Positions 31,576-40,441 of a DNA stretch of 64,000 bases are shown piece after piece (within the stretch, counting starts at the first letter, position 1; the number at the start of each line of letters is the position of its first letter). Both the position numbers and the translations under genes were made by a program. The stretch is taken from assembly GCF_900698895.1 (NCBI RefSeq), contig NZ_LR217700.1, forward strand, positions 369,210 to 433,209, given 5' to 3'. The DNA is from Buchnera aphidicola (Cinara curtihirsuta). GTDB taxonomy: Bacteria > Pseudomonadota > Gammaproteobacteria > Enterobacterales > Enterobacteriaceae. The notes beneath the pieces are model-generated. The model searched no databases. It saw nothing but the letters and a program-made list of their open reading frames with translations, and was not told the DNA's origin.

Positions 31576-31980
31576 ATGATTATATTATCTTTTGATTATG
31601 GTATAAAAATTATTGGTGTAGCTGTATCTGAAACTAAATTAAATTATTCTGTTCCTATAAAGTCTATTATAAATAATAAAAAAAATATTCTTTGGGAAAA
31701 AATTAATAATATAATAAAATATTGGAATCCTAAATACATTATTATAGGTTATCCATACAGAATTAAAAAAAATATTAATAAAAAAATAAAAAATTTTAGT
31801 AAACAAATAAAAATACGATTTAAAAAAAATATTTATTTACATGATGAAAATTATTCAACAACAGAAGCTAAATTATTATTAAAAAAAAATTTTAAAAAAA
31901 AAAAATTATATTGCATACATTCTATTTCAGCAAAAATAATTCTTGATAGTTGGCTAGAAACTAATAAACTAACTTATTGA
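31576..31980 (+). CDS. ruvX: Pre-16S rRNA nuclease / Holliday junction resolvase-like YqgF
   Basis: RNase H-fold nuclease linked to 16S rRNA 5'-end processing. LSFDYGIKIIGVAVSE at the start matches the family DFGxKxIGVA motif with the metal-binding Asp, and HDENYSTTEA near 90 is the second acidic site. It has 134 residues (E. coli 138). In E. coli gshB and yqgE precede it; here a 264-base spacer with only a weak 8-bp hairpin (31392-31442) separates it from dnaB. Confidence 0.92.
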   Translation: MIILSFDYGIKIIGVAVSETKLNYSVPIKSIINNKKNILWEKINNIIKYWNPKYIIIGYPYRIKKNINKKIKNFSKQIKIRFKKNIYLHDENYSTTEAKLLLKKNFKKKKLYCIHSISAKIILDSWLETNKLTY

Positions 31981-32078
31981 AAATAATAAAATTATATTTT
32001 TATTTATAAAAATATAATTTTTTATACAAAAAAATATTACTGTTTTTATTAAATAATTTAATTTATAATTAAAAAATT

Positions 32079-33230
32079 ATGTATAAAAAAAAAATATATA
32101 TTTTACCACCAATTAGTTTATATATTCATATACCTTGGTGTATAAAAAAATGCCCATATTGTGATTTCCATTCATATAAAAATTCTAAAAAAATTTCAGA
32201 AGAAAAATATATAAACCACATAATAAAAGATCTAAAAAAAGACAAAAAAATAATTTCAAATAGATCAATTAAGTCAATTTTTATTGGAGGAGGGACGCCA
32301 AGTTTATTAAAAAGCAAAACAATTAAATTGTTAATTCAAAAAATAAAAAAAACTATGTCTATTTCTAAAAAAATAGAAATTTCTATAGAAATTAACCCAG
32401 ATAAATATCAAAAAAAAAAAATAATAGAATATTATAAAGCTGGAATTAATAGATTCTCTATTGGAGTGCAAACATTTAAAAATAACTTACTTAAAAAAAT
32501 TGAAAGAACATATAAAAAAAAATCAGTAATTAATCTTATTAAATCCACTAAAAATATAGTAAATAGAAATTTAAATATAGATATTATCTATGGACTACCT
32601 CATCAATCTGTTAAAGAAGCTCTTAATGACTTAACACAAACAATAAAATTAAAACCAGAACATATTTCATGGTATCAACTAGATATTGAACCAAATACTA
32701 AATTTTATACACAAGATATTGTGTTACCTTCTCTATTAAATATAAAAAAAATCAGTTCAGAAGGAAAAAAAATACTGATAAAATCAGGATATAAACAATA
32801 TGAAATATCTGCCTTTGCAAAAAAAAAAAAATATCAATGCGTACATAATCTTAATTATTGGAATTTTGGTGATTATATAGGAATAGGATGTGGTGCACAT
32901 GGTAAAATTACACAATTAAATAAAAAAATTATTCGTACTGTAAAAACTAAAAGTGATGAAATATATATAAAAAAAAAGTATACAGAAAAAAAATATATTG
33001 TATCTAAAAAAGATATTCCATTTGAATTTTTTTTAAATAAATTCAGGTTATTAAAACCTATTTCTTATTCAAGCTTCGAAAAAGGTACTAATTTGAATAT
33101 AAAAATAATTCAAAAGAAAATTTTTATAGCTAAAAAAAAAGGATATTTAATAGATAAAAATTATCATTGGATTATAACGAAACGCGGAAAAAAACATTTA
33201 AATTCTCTCTTATCAATATTTTTAAAATAA
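32079..33230 (+). CDS. hemW: Radical SAM heme chaperone HemW-like protein
   Basis: Radical SAM protein of the coproporphyrinogen III oxidase-like family, in E. coli a heme chaperone. YIHIPWCIKKCPYCDF gives the cluster triad Cys21, Cys25 and Cys28, and FIGGGTPSLL near 69 is the SAM region. The Phe after the third Cys and the missing extra N-terminal motif fit HemW rather than HemN. It has 383 residues (E. coli 378). An in-frame run of 13 A lies at 32819-32831. It converges on trmB with a 21-base gap. Confidence 0.93.
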   Translation: MYKKKIYILPPISLYIHIPWCIKKCPYCDFHSYKNSKKISEEKYINHIIKDLKKDKKIISNRSIKSIFIGGGTPSLLKSKTIKLLIQKIKKTMSISKKIEISIEINPDKYQKKKIIEYYKAGINRFSIGVQTFKNNLLKKIERTYKKKSVINLIKSTKNIVNRNLNIDIIYGLPHQSVKEALNDLTQTIKLKPEHISWYQLDIEPNTKFYTQDIVLPSLLNIKKISSEGKKILIKSGYKQYEISAFAKKKKYQCVHNLNYWNFGDYIGIGCGAHGKITQLNKKIIRTVKTKSDEIYIKKKYTEKKYIVSKKDIPFEFFLNKFRLLKPISYSSFEKGTNLNIKIIQKKIFIAKKKGYLIDKNYHWIITKRGKKHLNSLLSIFLK

Positions 33231-33251
33231 AATTAAAAAAATATTTATAAA

Positions 33252-33971
33252 TTACTTAAAATATAATTGATATTTATAATCAAAAATATCACGATTTAAT
33301 AATATAGCTTTTTTTTCAAATTTAGTTTTCATAAATATATTATGTAATGGAAAGAAAAATCTTTTCAAAAAAATACGTTTAAAAATAGAATGTTGTGATA
33401 TTAAAAAAGATATACTATTTGAGTATAAACGACAATCAGTTACGATATGTATATAACCTTTATAAACTATTTTTTTTTTTATTAAGTGAATAAAATTATT
33501 ATTTATTAATCGTCTTTTATGATGTTTTAATTTAAACCAAGGATCAGGAAAAAAAATTTGAAAAATAAATACCGAATAATTTGGAATCATATACATTAAA
33601 ACTTCAACAGCATCATGAAATATTATTTTTAAATTATTTACTTTATATAAACAAGCGTACTTAATAACTGAATAAATACTTAACGGATATACTTCAATTC
33701 CAATAAAATTTATATGGGGATTATTTAAAACTTTTTGTACAAATAAATATCCATCACCGAAACCAATTTCCACAATAATTTTTTGATTTAAAAAAAATAA
33801 TAATGAAAAATTTAACTGAGTATAACAAAAATCAATTCCGTAATTTTTCCAATTTGATATTATAAATTGTTTTTTTTTTTCATTCATATGTCTTTTTCTA
33901 ATCACATAACTTTTAACTGGATATAAAGACTTATTATTTTTTTTATAAATACAATAATTAATAGAAAACAT
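33252..33971 (-). CDS. trmB: tRNA (guanine-N7-)-methyltransferase
   Basis: Methylates G46 in the variable loop of tRNA. The SAM-binding EIGFGDGYLFV motif near 91 and the TrmB signature FFPDPWFKLKHHKRRLI near 150 are intact. It has 239 residues, as in E. coli. It is divergent from mutY, as in E. coli, with a 128-base promoter region between them. Confidence 0.95.
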   Translation of the reverse strand: MFSINYCIYKKNNKSLYPVKSYVIRKRHMNEKKKQFIISNWKNYGIDFCYTQLNFSLLFFLNQKIIVEIGFGDGYLFVQKVLNNPHINFIGIEVYPLSIYSVIKYACLYKVNNLKIIFHDAVEVLMYMIPNYSVFIFQIFFPDPWFKLKHHKRRLINNNFIHLIKKKIVYKGYIHIVTDCRLYSNSISFLISQHSIFKRIFLKRFFFPLHNIFMKTKFEKKAILLNRDIFDYKYQLYFK

Positions 33972-34099
33972 TAGTATTCACCAATATAAAAAATATTTAT
34001 TTAAGTTTAAAAAAATTTTTTATTAATAATAAAAAATATTAATTTTTAACAAATAAAATAAATTATACATTTAAATTCATTAATAATATTAGGATAAAT

Positions 34100-35389
34100 A
34101 TGTTATTTGCACAAAAAATACTTAATTGGTTTCATTATCACGGAAGAAAAAATCTACCATGGCAAAAAAAAAATATTTATCTTATTTGGATATCTGAAAT
34201 TATGTTACAACAAACACAAGTTAATACAGTCATTCCATATTTTAATAAATTTAAAAAAAAATTTCCTACTATGAAATCACTAATAAAAGCAAAAATAAAT
34301 GAAATACTATATTTATGGAGTGGTTTAGGATATTATCAAAGAGCACACAATATATATAAAACGGCTATAATTATAAAAAAAAAATATAATGGACTTTTTC
34401 CAAAAAATATCAATGAAATAAAAAAATTACCAGGTATTGGACAATCAACAGCCGGAGCAATTCTATCTTTTGCATATAATTTTGGATATGCTATTTTAGA
34501 TAGTAACATAAAACGTATCTTAATAAGATTTCACTCAATTAATATAGTTAATAAAAAAAAAAGACAATTAGATATTTTATTATGGAATTTAATTAATAAA
34601 TATCTTCCTATTCATCATGCTAATAAATTTAATCAATCTATGATGGATATAGGTTCATTGATCTGTACAAATAAAAATCCTAAATGTTCTATATGTCCTT
34701 TAAATAATACTTGTAATTACTCTTATAATAAACCTTTTGATATAAAAAAAAAACAAAAAAAAAAAAATAAAATTGGAATTTTATTTTCAATAATGCAATA
34801 TAAAAATTCATTTTTTATAAAAAAACAAAATAGTATTTCTATTTGGAAAGGATTATTTTATTTTCCAATAACCCCTTTTCTAATATCAATAAATGAATGG
34901 AAAAAAATTATACAAAAAAAAAAAAAAAAAAAAAATACAAATATAATACCTTTTACTCACTATGTTAGTAATATGAAATTATATATAATTACTCAATTAA
35001 TTAAAATAAAAAAAAAAAACAAATTAAATAAAAAAGAAAAAATATGGTATAACATATTTTTAAATAAAAAAATTGGCATTCCTTCTCCAGTAAAAAAAAT
35101 ATTTATAATTTTAAAAAAAAAAATAAAGGAAAAAAATATGAAAAAAAAAAATAAACGTATAATTTTTTGTTCATTTTTTAAAAAAAATGCAGAAGGATTG
35201 GATTATCCTTTTTTTACAGGAACAATCGGACAAAAAATTTATCAAGAAATTTCTAAAAAAGCATGGACATTCTGGTTAAAAAAACAAACAAAAATAATCA
35301 ATGAAAAAAAACTAAATATGTTTATTGATAAAGATCGTGAATATTTAGAAAGAAAAATGAAAAAATTTTTATTTTCCAAAAATAATTAA
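34100..35389 (+). CDS. mutY: Adenine DNA glycosylase MutY, fused in frame to YggX
   Basis: Removes A mispaired with 8-oxoguanine. The catalytic Glu33 (ISEIMLQQTQ), helix-hairpin-helix LPGIGQSTAGA (110-120), Asp134 and the cluster ligands Cys189, Cys196, Cys199 and Cys205 are intact. The C-terminal domain ends around residue 340 with GIPSPVKKIF, matching the end of E. coli MutY. The frame then runs without a stop into a complete YggX. The junction is an A11 run at 35113-35123; with 10 A it would read AAA TAA and stop mutY directly before the yggX ribosome site. A run of 22 A at 34914-34935 codes six Lys in frame. The open frame has 429 codons, mutY alone about 341 (E. coli 350). Confidence 0.95.
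   Translation: MLFAQKILNWFHYHGRKNLPWQKKNIYLIWISEIMLQQTQVNTVIPYFNKFKKKFPTMKSLIKAKINEILYLWSGLGYYQRAHNIYKTAIIIKKKYNGLFPKNINEIKKLPGIGQSTAGAILSFAYNFGYAILDSNIKRILIRFHSINIVNKKKRQLDILLWNLINKYLPIHHANKFNQSMMDIGSLICTNKNPKCSICPLNNTCNYSYNKPFDIKKKQKKKNKIGILFSIMQYKNSFFIKKQNSISIWKGLFYFPITPFLISINEWKKIIQKKKKKKNTNIIPFTHYVSNMKLYIITQLIKIKKKNKLNKKEKIWYNIFLNKKIGIPSPVKKIFIILKKKIKEKNMKKKNKRIIFCSFFKKNAEGLDYPFFTGTIGQKIYQEISKKAWTFWLKKQTKIINEKKLNMFIDKDREYLERKMKKFLFSKNN
34914..34935. repeat. A22 homopolymer inside mutY
   Basis: Twenty-two consecutive A, the longest homopolymer I see in the window. It codes part of Gln, six Lys and part of Asn between the Fe-S cluster region and the C-terminal recognition domain. The frame is kept as written. 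Confidence 0.9.
35138..35389 (+). CDS. yggX: Fe(2+)-trafficking protein YggX, in frame with upstream mutY
   Basis: Small protein linked to iron handling and protection of Fe-S clusters from oxidation. The segment RIIFCSFFKKNAEG, QKIYQEISKKAW and the INEKKLNM motif match E. coli YggX closely. Counted from the internal ATG at 35138 it has 83 residues (E. coli 91, C-terminus short). AAAGGA lies 8 bases before this ATG, so it can still be translated as a separate protein although the mutY frame runs into it. In E. coli yggX directly follows mutY. Confidence 0.9.
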   Translation: MKKKNKRIIFCSFFKKNAEGLDYPFFTGTIGQKIYQEISKKAWTFWLKKQTKIINEKKLNMFIDKDREYLERKMKKFLFSKNN

Positions 35390-35399
35390 AAATACATTT

Positions 35400-36851
35400 T
35401 TATTTAATTAAATTATTAATTTTATATATAATTTTATTTACATAATCAATTAATTTTTCTAACAAAATATAGTTACTATGTTTAGCATCATATTTTAATT
35501 GTAATAAACGAATATTTTCAATATATGTATTAACAAATTTAGAATTTATTTTTTTTTGACAATAAGATTTCCATATTTTTATTTCAGATAAACTTAATAA
35601 ATTTATAAAATTACGTGCTTTTAATCGAAAAAATATTTCCTTAATTCTGTCATCAATAAATTTGGGATGCCAATTAACCCAAGAAGAAGGAGGATTAAAA
35701 TGAATAAAAGAAAATGATAATTTATCTTGATAAGTAAAAAAATTTTTATATAGAAGTAAATCTACATCTTTAATAATTTTATCTTTATTCCTATTTGAAA
35801 AAAATGAAATAATCCAATTTTTAATCTGTATATTATCTTTTAATAAAAAGAAATTTTTCTGACAACGCAAATAATTAATATTTAATCTTTTACAATCTTT
35901 ATCAGAAAGAGAGTTATAAGAAAATAATAACGGAGCTTTATTAATATTAATAACTTGAATTCCACAATAAAATAATTTTTTAATTTTTAATATTTTATTT
36001 GTAGAATTATAATATAAATTAAATAAATTTTTTATATTTATTGATAAATCAATAACAATAATGTTATTCTTATAAACAGGATGAAAATCTAAAATCATTA
36101 CACAACCAAAATTATTATTTTTAGAACCAAAATAACTAGATAAGTAAAAAAAAGGTTTTTTATAATGTTTATATATAAAAGATAATATATTTTTTTTATG
36201 AGATATTTTAAACAAAAATAAAAAAAATTTTTTATTTCGAGAATATAAATACCGAGTTATTAAAACAGTAGCTGTTACATCAGAAAAAGCATCATGAATA
36301 TTAGTATGTTCAATTTTGTTAATTAAAGTAACATCAGATAGTTTAAAACTGACAGTTCCATCAACTTTATGAAACCATAACATAACTTCGGGATGAAATA
36401 TATAAAAAGAGCGCAAAATATTTAAAATATCCCAACTAAAATTATTATTTTTCCAACACCATTCATAAGGATCAAATAAATTTCTATAAAAAAGATTACG
36501 TGTAATTAAATTATCAAAATTAATGTTATTATATCCTATTATACATATATTTTTTTTAGAAAAAATATCATATATTTTTTTAGTAAAAAAATATTCATTT
36601 AATCCGTGTATTTTAGTGTATTGAGGTAATATTTTAGTAATTAAAACAGATTCTGGATTAGGTAAATAATCTAAAGGAGGATAACAAAATAAAACTATTT
36701 TTTTACGAATTACATTAAATGAATTATCTGTTTCTATACTACAAAATTGAGATACCTTATCTAAAGATACATCTGTACCAAAAGTTTCATAATCATAAAA
36801 AACAAAAGAATTTTTTTTAGAAAAATTAATACTATACTTTTTATTTAACAT
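35400..36851 (-). CDS. sbcB: Exodeoxyribonuclease I
   Basis: 3'-5' single-strand DNA exonuclease. The DEDD motif region starts at FVFYDYETFGTD (about 17-28), followed by GYNNINFDN near 105 and the HDAFSDVTAT segment near 185 with the last acidic and His residues. It has 483 residues (E. coli 475). Its end is only 10 bases from the mutY-yggX end, with no terminator between these converging genes. In E. coli ExoI is stimulated by the SSB tail, which is retained here. Confidence 0.95.
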   Translation of the reverse strand: MLNKKYSINFSKKNSFVFYDYETFGTDVSLDKVSQFCSIETDNSFNVIRKKIVLFCYPPLDYLPNPESVLITKILPQYTKIHGLNEYFFTKKIYDIFSKKNICIIGYNNINFDNLITRNLFYRNLFDPYEWCWKNNNFSWDILNILRSFYIFHPEVMLWFHKVDGTVSFKLSDVTLINKIEHTNIHDAFSDVTATVLITRYLYSRNKKFFLFLFKISHKKNILSFIYKHYKKPFFYLSSYFGSKNNNFGCVMILDFHPVYKNNIIVIDLSINIKNLFNLYYNSTNKILKIKKLFYCGIQVININKAPLLFSYNSLSDKDCKRLNINYLRCQKNFFLLKDNIQIKNWIISFFSNRNKDKIIKDVDLLLYKNFFTYQDKLSFSFIHFNPPSSWVNWHPKFIDDRIKEIFFRLKARNFINLLSLSEIKIWKSYCQKKINSKFVNTYIENIRLLQLKYDAKHSNYILLEKLIDYVNKIIYKINNLIK

Positions 36852-36932
36852 AAATTTAAATATTATTTAATTATTTAATTGATAAAATATTTCAATATTT
36901 TATTTACACATTATTATAAATAATAAAAAATT

Positions 36933-37005
36933 CTCCCCTGACTGGACTCGAACCAGTGACATACGGATTAACAGTCCGCCGTTCTACCAACTGAACTACA
37001 GAGGA
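36933..37005 (-). tRNA. tRNA-Asn (anticodon GTT)
   Basis: Cloverleaf with acceptor arms TCCTCTG and CAGGGGA (one G-T pair), anticodon loop CTGTTAA giving GTT and T loop TTCGAGT. Nearly identical to E. coli tRNA-Asn, including the discriminator G. Confidence 0.97.
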
Positions 37006-37138
37006 ATATAAAATATATATCATAAGGATAATATGATGTCAATTTATAATTAAAAATATTTTTTGTATTATTGAAAATTTTAAAAATAATTATTAATTAT
37101 AAAATAAAAAAAATATAGATTAGTATTTCAATTTGTTC

Positions 37139-37144
37139 TATAAT
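37139..37144 (+). promoter_or_regulatory. Candidate -10 box of tRNA-Ile(CAT)
   Basis: A perfect TATAAT 38 bases before the tRNA. The hexamers at 16-18 bases upstream are poor, so the promoter is uncertain. Confidence 0.35.
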
Positions 37145-37182
37145 ATGTTATTAATAATTAAAATGTATTAATGTATTAATAA

Positions 37183-37255
37183 GGCCCTTTAGCTCAGTGG
37201 TTAGAGCACACGACTCATAATCGTTTGGTCGCTGGTTCAAATCCAGCAAGGGCCA
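37183..37255 (+). tRNA. tRNA-Ile2 (anticodon CAT, lysidine type)
   Basis: Acceptor arms GGCCCTT and AAGGGCC pair; the anticodon loop CTCATAA gives CAT. By anticodon alone it looks like tRNA-Met, but the body (AGCTCAGTGGTTAGAGCA, CGACTCATAATCG, TTGGTCGCTGGTTCAA) follows E. coli ileX, the tRNA whose C34 is changed to lysidine by TilS to read ATA. ATA codons are very common in this AT-rich window, so this tRNA should be essential. Confidence 0.88.
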
Positions 37256-37313
37256 TAATATGTCGAATAAACAATATAAAAATATTTAAACTTATAACTA
37301 AATAATTGAATTT

Positions 37314-37723
37314 TTATACATATAAAAATTTAATTTTTCTATTAGTAATAATTATTAATTTAGCAATTTTTTCACCGGGGTACACACAAAAAATTTTTTT
37401 ACTACAATTCCATATAGATATTTTCAATTCATTGTTATAAAAAAAATTCTTTAGAATAAATGGATTTCCTATAATTATTTTATATTTTCCCTTTACTTTA
37501 TTTAAAGATTCAATAAGAATATCTAAATTTTTATTAAAAGTATTAATTAATATTCCTGTAGAAATTAATGTTGTTTTTTCAGGTAAAATACATATTTTTT
37601 TTTTAATACAAGCTCTTAAATAAAATCCAAATAATCCGCCGTGTAAATATTCAGGAAAAAAAAAACAGTTCCAATACGAGAATCAAGAATTTTTATATTT
37701 AATTCTAATGTATCTAAACACAT
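37314..37723 (-). pseudogene. dut: Decayed deoxyuridine triphosphatase gene
   Basis: Remnant of dUTPase. The start MCLDTLELNIKILDSRIG aligns with the E. coli N-terminus, then the frame breaks at a run of 10 A on the plus strand (37666-37675). With one more base the rest is open to a stop at 37314, giving 136 residues against 151. Recognisable segments are FYLRACI, TTLISTGILI, ELKISIWN and YPGEKIAKLII. However, catalytic and binding motifs are gone: GLDLRA reads GFYLRA, PRSGL reads ESLNK, and IDSDYQG reads KNFFYNN. The C-terminal glycine-rich motif is also missing. An AGGA site precedes the ATG. I regard it as a non-functional gene with a surprisingly open frame. Confidence 0.8.
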
Positions 37724-37748
37724 AAAAAAATCCTATTTTAATACATTT

Positions 37749-38198
37749 TTATTTTGATAAAATAACTACTTTAAATATAGTCGAAATGTTTTTATATGGA
37801 GCAAATATAACTTCATGAATTCCTAAATAACGTAATAAACCTTGAGGTAATTTAATTTCATTTTTTTGAACAAAAATACCAATTAAAGATAATTGTTTAA
37901 CAATATCTTTCACTCCAATAGAACCGAAAATTTTTTTCTTCTCACTTGATTTCATAAAAAAAATAACTGCCCCTATTAAATTTATAGAATTGATTTTTTT
38001 TGTTGCTTTTTTTATTTTTTCAGATTCTTCTTTTTCTTCTAAAATTCTATTTTGTTCAAAAATTTTAATATTACTTAATGTTGCTAATAATACTTTATTA
38101 TTAGGTATCAAATAATTTCTAGCATATCCATTTTTTACAAAAATTATTTGTCCTTTTTTTCCTAATTTTTCTATTGTATTTAATAAAATAACTTTCAT
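37749..38198 (-). CDS. rplI: 50S ribosomal protein L9
   Basis: Two-domain protein spanning from the 50S base to neighbouring ribosomes. The N-terminal rRNA-binding domain has MKVILLNTIEKLGKKGQIIFVKNGYARNYLIP, then the long connecting helix and a C-terminal domain with GSIGVKDI. It has 149 residues, as in E. coli. It follows rpsR in the rpsF-rpsR-rplI operon; priB is missing. Confidence 0.97.
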   Translation of the reverse strand: MKVILLNTIEKLGKKGQIIFVKNGYARNYLIPNNKVLLATLSNIKIFEQNRILEEKEESEKIKKATKKINSINLIGAVIFFMKSSEKKKIFGSIGVKDIVKQLSLIGIFVQKNEIKLPQGLLRYLGIHEVIFAPYKNISTIFKVVILSK

Positions 38199-38256
38199 TT
38201 AATATAAACACCTTAAAAATATTACTTTTAATATTATAAAAAAAATAATTATTTTT

Positions 38257-38484
38257 TTATTTATGTTGATCAGTATACGGAATTAAACTGATAAAACGAG
38301 CTATTTTAATAGCGCGAGATAATTTCCTTTGATATTTTGCTTTTGTTCCAGTAATACGACTAGGAACTATTTTTCCACTTTCAGTAATATAATTTTTTAA
38401 CATAATAATATCTTTATAATCTATATATTTAGTTCCTTCTGCTGTAAATCTACAAAATTTTCTACGACGAAAATAACGCACCAT
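38257..38484 (-). CDS. rpsR: 30S ribosomal protein S18
   Basis: Small-subunit platform protein that binds with S6. The start [13 protein letters not shown] and the signature [35 protein letters not shown] are diagnostic. It has 75 residues, as in E. coli. The 68-base gap to rpsF is where E. coli has priB; nothing of priB is left. Confidence 0.98.
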   Translation of the reverse strand: MVRYFRRRKFCRFTAEGTKYIDYKDIIMLKNYITESGKIVPSRITGTKAKYQRKLSRAIKIARFISLIPYTDQHK

Positions 38485-38552
38485 AATTAAATCCTTAATC
38501 TTTAATTAATATTAAATATTATATTAAAATCAAACACTAATATTCTTTTAAT

Positions 38553-38936
38553 TTAATATTTCTTTATATTTTTATGTATTTTCTTTTTAGAAGAAATTAA
38601 TTCTTTTTTATTATTTTCTTGAATTTGTAATATAGGAGACATTTTTTTAAATGCTTCTGTACACAAAAGAATAAGATGACGAATTATATTTATATTAAAT
38701 TTAAAATCATTTTCTAAATATTTCAAACATTCAATTGATACTTCTATATTAATTAAAATATAATGAGCTTTTTGTAATTTCTTTATTGGATATGATAATA
38801 TACGCTGTCCCCAATCTTCTAAACGATGAATTATTCCTTTTTTAGAAATTATTATATTTGAATAATATTCAATAATTTGTGAAATTTTTTCACTTTTATC
38901 TGGATGAATCATTAAGACTATTTCATAGTGACGCAC
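38553..38936 (-). CDS. rpsF: 30S ribosomal protein S6
   Basis: Partner of S18 on the platform. MRHYEIVLMIHPDKSEKI at the start and RLEDWGQRILSYPIKKLQKAHYILI near 42 identify it. It has 127 residues; the C-terminal acidic glutamate tail modified by RimK in E. coli is replaced by a Lys-rich end. Confidence 0.97.
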   Translation of the reverse strand: MRHYEIVLMIHPDKSEKISQIIEYYSNIIISKKGIIHRLEDWGQRILSYPIKKLQKAHYILINIEVSIECLKYLENDFKFNINIIRHLILLCTEAFKKMSPILQIQENNKKELISSKKKIHKNIKKY

Positions 38937-39339
38937 AAATACAACTCCTTTAAAATATATAAAATATAATTTTTAAATTATTTATTAAAATATAAAGTTA
39001 AATAAAAAAATTTAATATATATAAAATTAAAAAATAATTTTAAAAATTTAATTATTTTTAAATTCAAAAACATTCCATTATATTAGCATAATTATATTCA
39101 TGAAAAAAAATAGTTTTAATAAAAATATTTATTATTAAAAAATTACATAAATTTTATTTTTTAAAAAATAAAAAATAATTAAATTGTATATATTAAAATA
39201 GAAAAAATTTTATAAAAAAATAAAATATACTATATCATTTTTAATAAATAAAAACTCTATATTTACTTATATAAATAAAAAAATTAAAAACTTATATATA
39301 TAAATTTTTTTTAAAAAAAAATGCACAATTAATTAAAAA
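38937..39339. other. 403-base gap between rpsF and miaA
   Basis: No protein-coding signal on either strand; the longest ATG frame I checked on the plus strand, at 39101, has 12 codons. A TATAAT on the minus strand (39082-39077) preceded by TGCTAA may be the rpsF promoter, with only a poor -35. In E. coli hfq, hflX, hflK and hflC lie downstream of miaA, not here; I cannot say what was lost. Confidence 0.5.
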
Positions 39340-40278
39340 TTATTTATTGAATTCTATTATTTTTTTAATTTTATTTATCAAAATATCTATTTGATTATCA
39401 TTTATTAAAATAATATCTTTCCAGTTATTTAACCAAGTTAATTGATGTTTAACCAATTTACGAGTAGATTTAATTGTATTATCAATCATTTCTTGATATG
39501 TACATTTATTTTTTAAGTAAAACCACATTTGTCTATAACCAATACTATTAATAGACGGGGAAGAAGAATTTAAATACTTAATTTTATATAAATTACGTAC
39601 TTCTTCTTCAAATCCATTATTTAACATGTTATAAAAACGTTTTTCTATTTTATTATATAAAATATCTTTTCTATATGGAATTAATCCAAACTGAAATATT
39701 TTATATGGTAACTTTACATGTGTAGATTTAATTAATTTACTACGTGAAAATCCTCCAGAAACAAAAAATATTTCAACTGCACGTAAAACGCGTTGAATGT
39801 CATTCATATGAATTTTCTTACTAGAAATAGGATCAATTTTTTTTAAAATATCAAATAATTTTTTCTTTTTTTTAGAACATATTTCTTCAAAAATATATTT
39901 TCTAATCAATGGATTAGACGGGGGTAAATAAGCAAATCCATTCAACAATAATTTAAAATAAAACATTGTTCCACCAACTAATAAAGGAATCTTCCCAAAT
40001 TTTAAAATATTTTTTATTTCCTTTATAGAATCTTTATAAAAATCAACAGCTGAATAAATTTCTTCTGGTGATTTAATATCAATTAAACGATGTAAATGTT
40101 CTTTTAAATCTTTTTTATTTGGTTTATCTGTACCAATATCTAAACCTTTATATACTAATTTTGAATCTACACTTAATAATTCTATTTCAGGAAATTTTTT
40201 TTTTATTTTTAATGCTAAAGCACTCTTTCCTATCGCTGTGGGACCCATTAGAAAAAATATAACTGATTTAATATTCAT
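39340..40278 (-). CDS. miaA: tRNA dimethylallyltransferase
   Basis: Adds the isopentenyl group to A37 of tRNAs that read codons starting with U. The P-loop GPTAIGKS (12-19), the substrate region SVDSKLVYKGLDIGTDKP near 36 and LVGGTMFYFKLLLNG near 99 are typical. It has 312 residues (E. coli 316). It stands alone, without its E. coli partner mutL upstream or hfq downstream. Confidence 0.96.
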   Translation of the reverse strand: MNIKSVIFFLMGPTAIGKSALALKIKKKFPEIELLSVDSKLVYKGLDIGTDKPNKKDLKEHLHRLIDIKSPEEIYSAVDFYKDSIKEIKNILKFGKIPLLVGGTMFYFKLLLNGFAYLPPSNPLIRKYIFEEICSKKKKKLFDILKKIDPISSKKIHMNDIQRVLRAVEIFFVSGGFSRSKLIKSTHVKLPYKIFQFGLIPYRKDILYNKIEKRFYNMLNNGFEEEVRNLYKIKYLNSSSPSINSIGYRQMWFYLKNKCTYQEMIDNTIKSTRKLVKHQLTWLNNWKDIILINDNQIDILINKIKKIIEFNK

Positions 40279-40441
40279 TTTTTATTTTTCAAATTTCATT
40301 AAAGATAATTTATATAAATAATTTATAAAAAATTTTCAAAAAATTTAATTAAATAATTTTATTTATATATTTTAAAAATATTTATTAAAGTTTTTTTTTA
40401 ATAATAATACCTTTTAATTTAAAAATTATTATTAATTTATA

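Noticed and set aside
37183-37255. Reading the CAT anticodon as elongator tRNA-Met
   Set aside because: Acceptor, D arm, anticodon stem and T arm follow E. coli tRNA-Ile2 rather than either methionine tRNA.
39101-39139. Short ATG frame in the rpsF-miaA gap
   Set aside because: Only 12 codons, no ribosome site, low-complexity content.
40391-40434. 10-bp AT hairpin after pgi as a terminator
   Set aside because: On the pgi strand the hairpin is followed by A rather than T, and it contains no G or C.
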